Positions 62,791-64,000 of a stretch of 64,000 nucleotides of DNA are shown one piece after another. Position numbers and translations under genes: made by a program. Location of the stretch: positions 16,081 to 80,080 of the forward strand of contig CAIODZ010000056.1 in NCBI GenBank assembly GCA_903857265.1. The letters run 5' to 3'. The notes beneath the pieces were generated by a model. The model was not told where the DNA came from and ran no database searches. It saw only the letters and a program-made list of their open reading frames with translations. The stretch is from an uncultured Phycisphaerales bacterium (lineage in GTDB: Bacteria; Planctomycetota; Phycisphaerae; Sedimentisphaerales; Anaerobacaceae). Position 1 is the first letter of the stretch, and each line of letters starts with the position of its first letter.

Positions 62791-64000
62791 TTAAAGTTTT
62801 CTGTCTAATTTCCGATAGCCCACGGCTTCAGCCACATGCTCCGGCCTTATATCCTCACAGCCCGCAAGGTCCGCTATCGTGCGGGCAACTTTGCAGATTT
62901 TGTCGTGCGCGCGGGCCGACAAGCCGAATTCCATCATCGCTTCTTTGAGAAGCATCTCGCCCGATTCATCCAGCTTGCAGAACTTCTCGACCTGCTTGTG
63001 TGTCATCCTCGCGTTGGTTATTAATTTGCCGTCGTCGAATCGCTTTGCCTGAATCACCCGCCCCCTCATCACGTCACCCCTTATCGTTGCCGAATCAAGC
63101 TGGTTCGCTTTTGAGCGCAGTTTGTAAAAGCTTACCGCTGGCACATCTATATGAATATCGATTCGGTCAATAAGCGGACCTGAGATTTTCGACAAATATC
63201 TCTCTACCTGCCCCGGCGTGCATTTGCACCGCCGAGTATCCGACCCGAAATACCCGCAGGGACACGGATTGCACGACGCCACCAAAAGAAACGCGGCGAA
63301 ATACTTTATGGATTTTTTGGCACGCGAAACCGTAACCGCGCCATCCTCCAACGGCTGGCGTATCATCTCAAGAACGTGACGCGGAAACTCCGCGAACTCA
63401 TCGAGAAACAATATCCCGTGATGCGCAAATGATAATTCGCCTGGCCTGGCGTTTACGCCGCCGCCCACCAGCGCTGGGCCGCTCGCCGTATGATGAGGCA
63501 TACGAACAGGCCTCGTCGCTAATAATGCCTTGCCTTTACCCAGAAGCCCTGCTGATGAGTATATGCGCGTCGTCTCAAGCGATTCCGCTAATGTCAAAGG
63601 AGGCAGAATCGTCGCTAACCGCTGCGCGAGCATCGTCTTGCCTGCCCCGGGCGGCCCAATCATTAAAATATTGTGCCCGCCCGTTGCTGCCACAGTAAGC
63701 GCACGCTTGACGCTTTCCTGTCCCTTAACATCCGAAAAGTCAAAGTCGTATTTGCTTTCTGCCCCGAATATTTTGTCTATATCAATCGTTGTGGTATGCA
63801 AAGGTAATTTCCCGCCCAGAAAATCGACCGCCTGCGTCAATGACCCCACGCCATAAACCTCCAGCTCCTCAACGACCGCTGCCTCTGCCGCGTTATCCAA
63901 TGGAACGATTATCCCGCGAAAGCCCGCTGCCTTCGCTGTCATCGCCATACTCAAAACGCCGTTGACCGGCCTTACCCTGCCGTCGAGCGCAAGTTCGCCC
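62791..64000 (-). CDS. comM: Mg-chelatase-like AAA+ ATPase, YifB/ComM family (5' end outside window)
   Basis: The frame is open to the right edge, so the N-terminal Lon-like part is cut; visible is GELALDGRVRPVNGVLSM, typical of ComM. The AAA+ core has Walker A GPPGAGKTMLAQ, Walker B ILFLDEFAEFPRHVLEM, a zinc-type NPCPCGYFGSDTRRC, and the C-terminal Mg-chelatase helix RARAHDKICKVARTIADLAG. ComM is a hexameric helicase aiding branch migration during transformation. The symbol rests on family resemblance. Confidence 0.88.
   Translation of the reverse strand, partial: GELALDGRVRPVNGVLSMAMTAKAAGFRGIIVPLDNAAEAAVVEELEVYGVGSLTQAVDFLGGKLPLHTTTIDIDKIFGAESKYDFDFSDVKGQESVKRALTVAATGGHNILMIGPPGAGKTMLAQRLATILPPLTLAESLETTRIYSSAGLLGKGKALLATRPVRMPHHTASGPALVGGGVNARPGELSFAHHGILFLDEFAEFPRHVLEMIRQPLEDGAVTVSRAKKSIKYFAAFLLVASCNPCPCGYFGSDTRRCKCTPGQVERYLSKISGPLIDRIDIHIDVPAVSFYKLRSKANQLDSATIRGDVMRGRVIQAKRFDDGKLITNARMTHKQVEKFCKLDESGEMLLKEAMMEFGLSARAHDKICKVARTIADLAGCEDIRPEHVAEAVGYRKLDRKL

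Overview
The window looks like a fragment of a planctomycete genome, most likely of the Phycisphaerae lineage. This is inferred from gene content, not from a marker tree: a TIGR03790 family protein, a large mosaic exopolysaccharide locus, a modular secreted GH5 glycosidase, and small secreted proteins of unknown family. Both ends are cut inside genes (nadE on the left, a comM/yifB-type ATPase on the right). No rRNA, tRNA or CRISPR array was found.

Layout. (1) 1-7.3 kb: the nadE 3' end, a secreted nitroreductase/DJ-1 fusion, a LAB_N membrane protein, a VanZ-like protein, a TIGR03790 protein, an ATP-grasp ligase, a WecA/MraY-type phosphoglycosyl transferase and an HAD phosphatase. (2) 7.4-37.7 kb: about 30 kb transcribed almost entirely from the minus strand, an O-antigen/exopolysaccharide locus. 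It holds a second initiating transferase (PglC/WcaJ type), a Wzx flippase, a Wzy-like polymerase, about seven glycosyltransferases (GT2, GT4, GT9, two GT39), three methyltransferases, several acyltransferases, a polysaccharide deacetylase, a CapA-like protein, a beta-helix protein, a membrane-anchored beta-propeller and an NAD-dependent epimerase. A thiolase, a 3-hydroxyacyl-CoA dehydrogenase and a PaaK/CapK-type ligase are embedded in it. Truncated gene pieces in the gaps show repeated rearrangement; the clearest is a 3' copy of the epimerase fused onto the end of a GT39 gene. (3) 38-43.3 kb: housekeeping minus-strand genes: a UroD-like protein, a two-domain QueD, folE, pepA and prfB with its programmed +1 frameshift. 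(4) 43.3-44.5 kb: an AT-rich island of two small orphan genes bounded by copies of a 16-bp repeat and by near-identical 12-bp direct repeats, the best candidate for an undescribed mobile unit. (5) 44.6-54 kb: a spermidine-synthase-like membrane domain, a GT4, topA, a repeat-rich secreted protein with a clear terminator, and a 1002-residue modular GH5 protein. (6) 54-64 kb: tsaB, an ABC exporter pair, two tandem paralogues of unknown family, a GspB/GspC-like protein, the sulfur-relay operon mnmA-thiF-nifS, a STAS protein and comM.

How the genes work together. In the polysaccharide locus a sugar phosphate is loaded on undecaprenyl phosphate, extended by the glycosyltransferases, decorated, flipped by Wzx and polymerised by Wzy. 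Export or anchoring genes (Wza/Wzc) are not in the window. Start codons were moved from the longest frame to an internal ATG wherever a Shine-Dalgarno sequence decided it.
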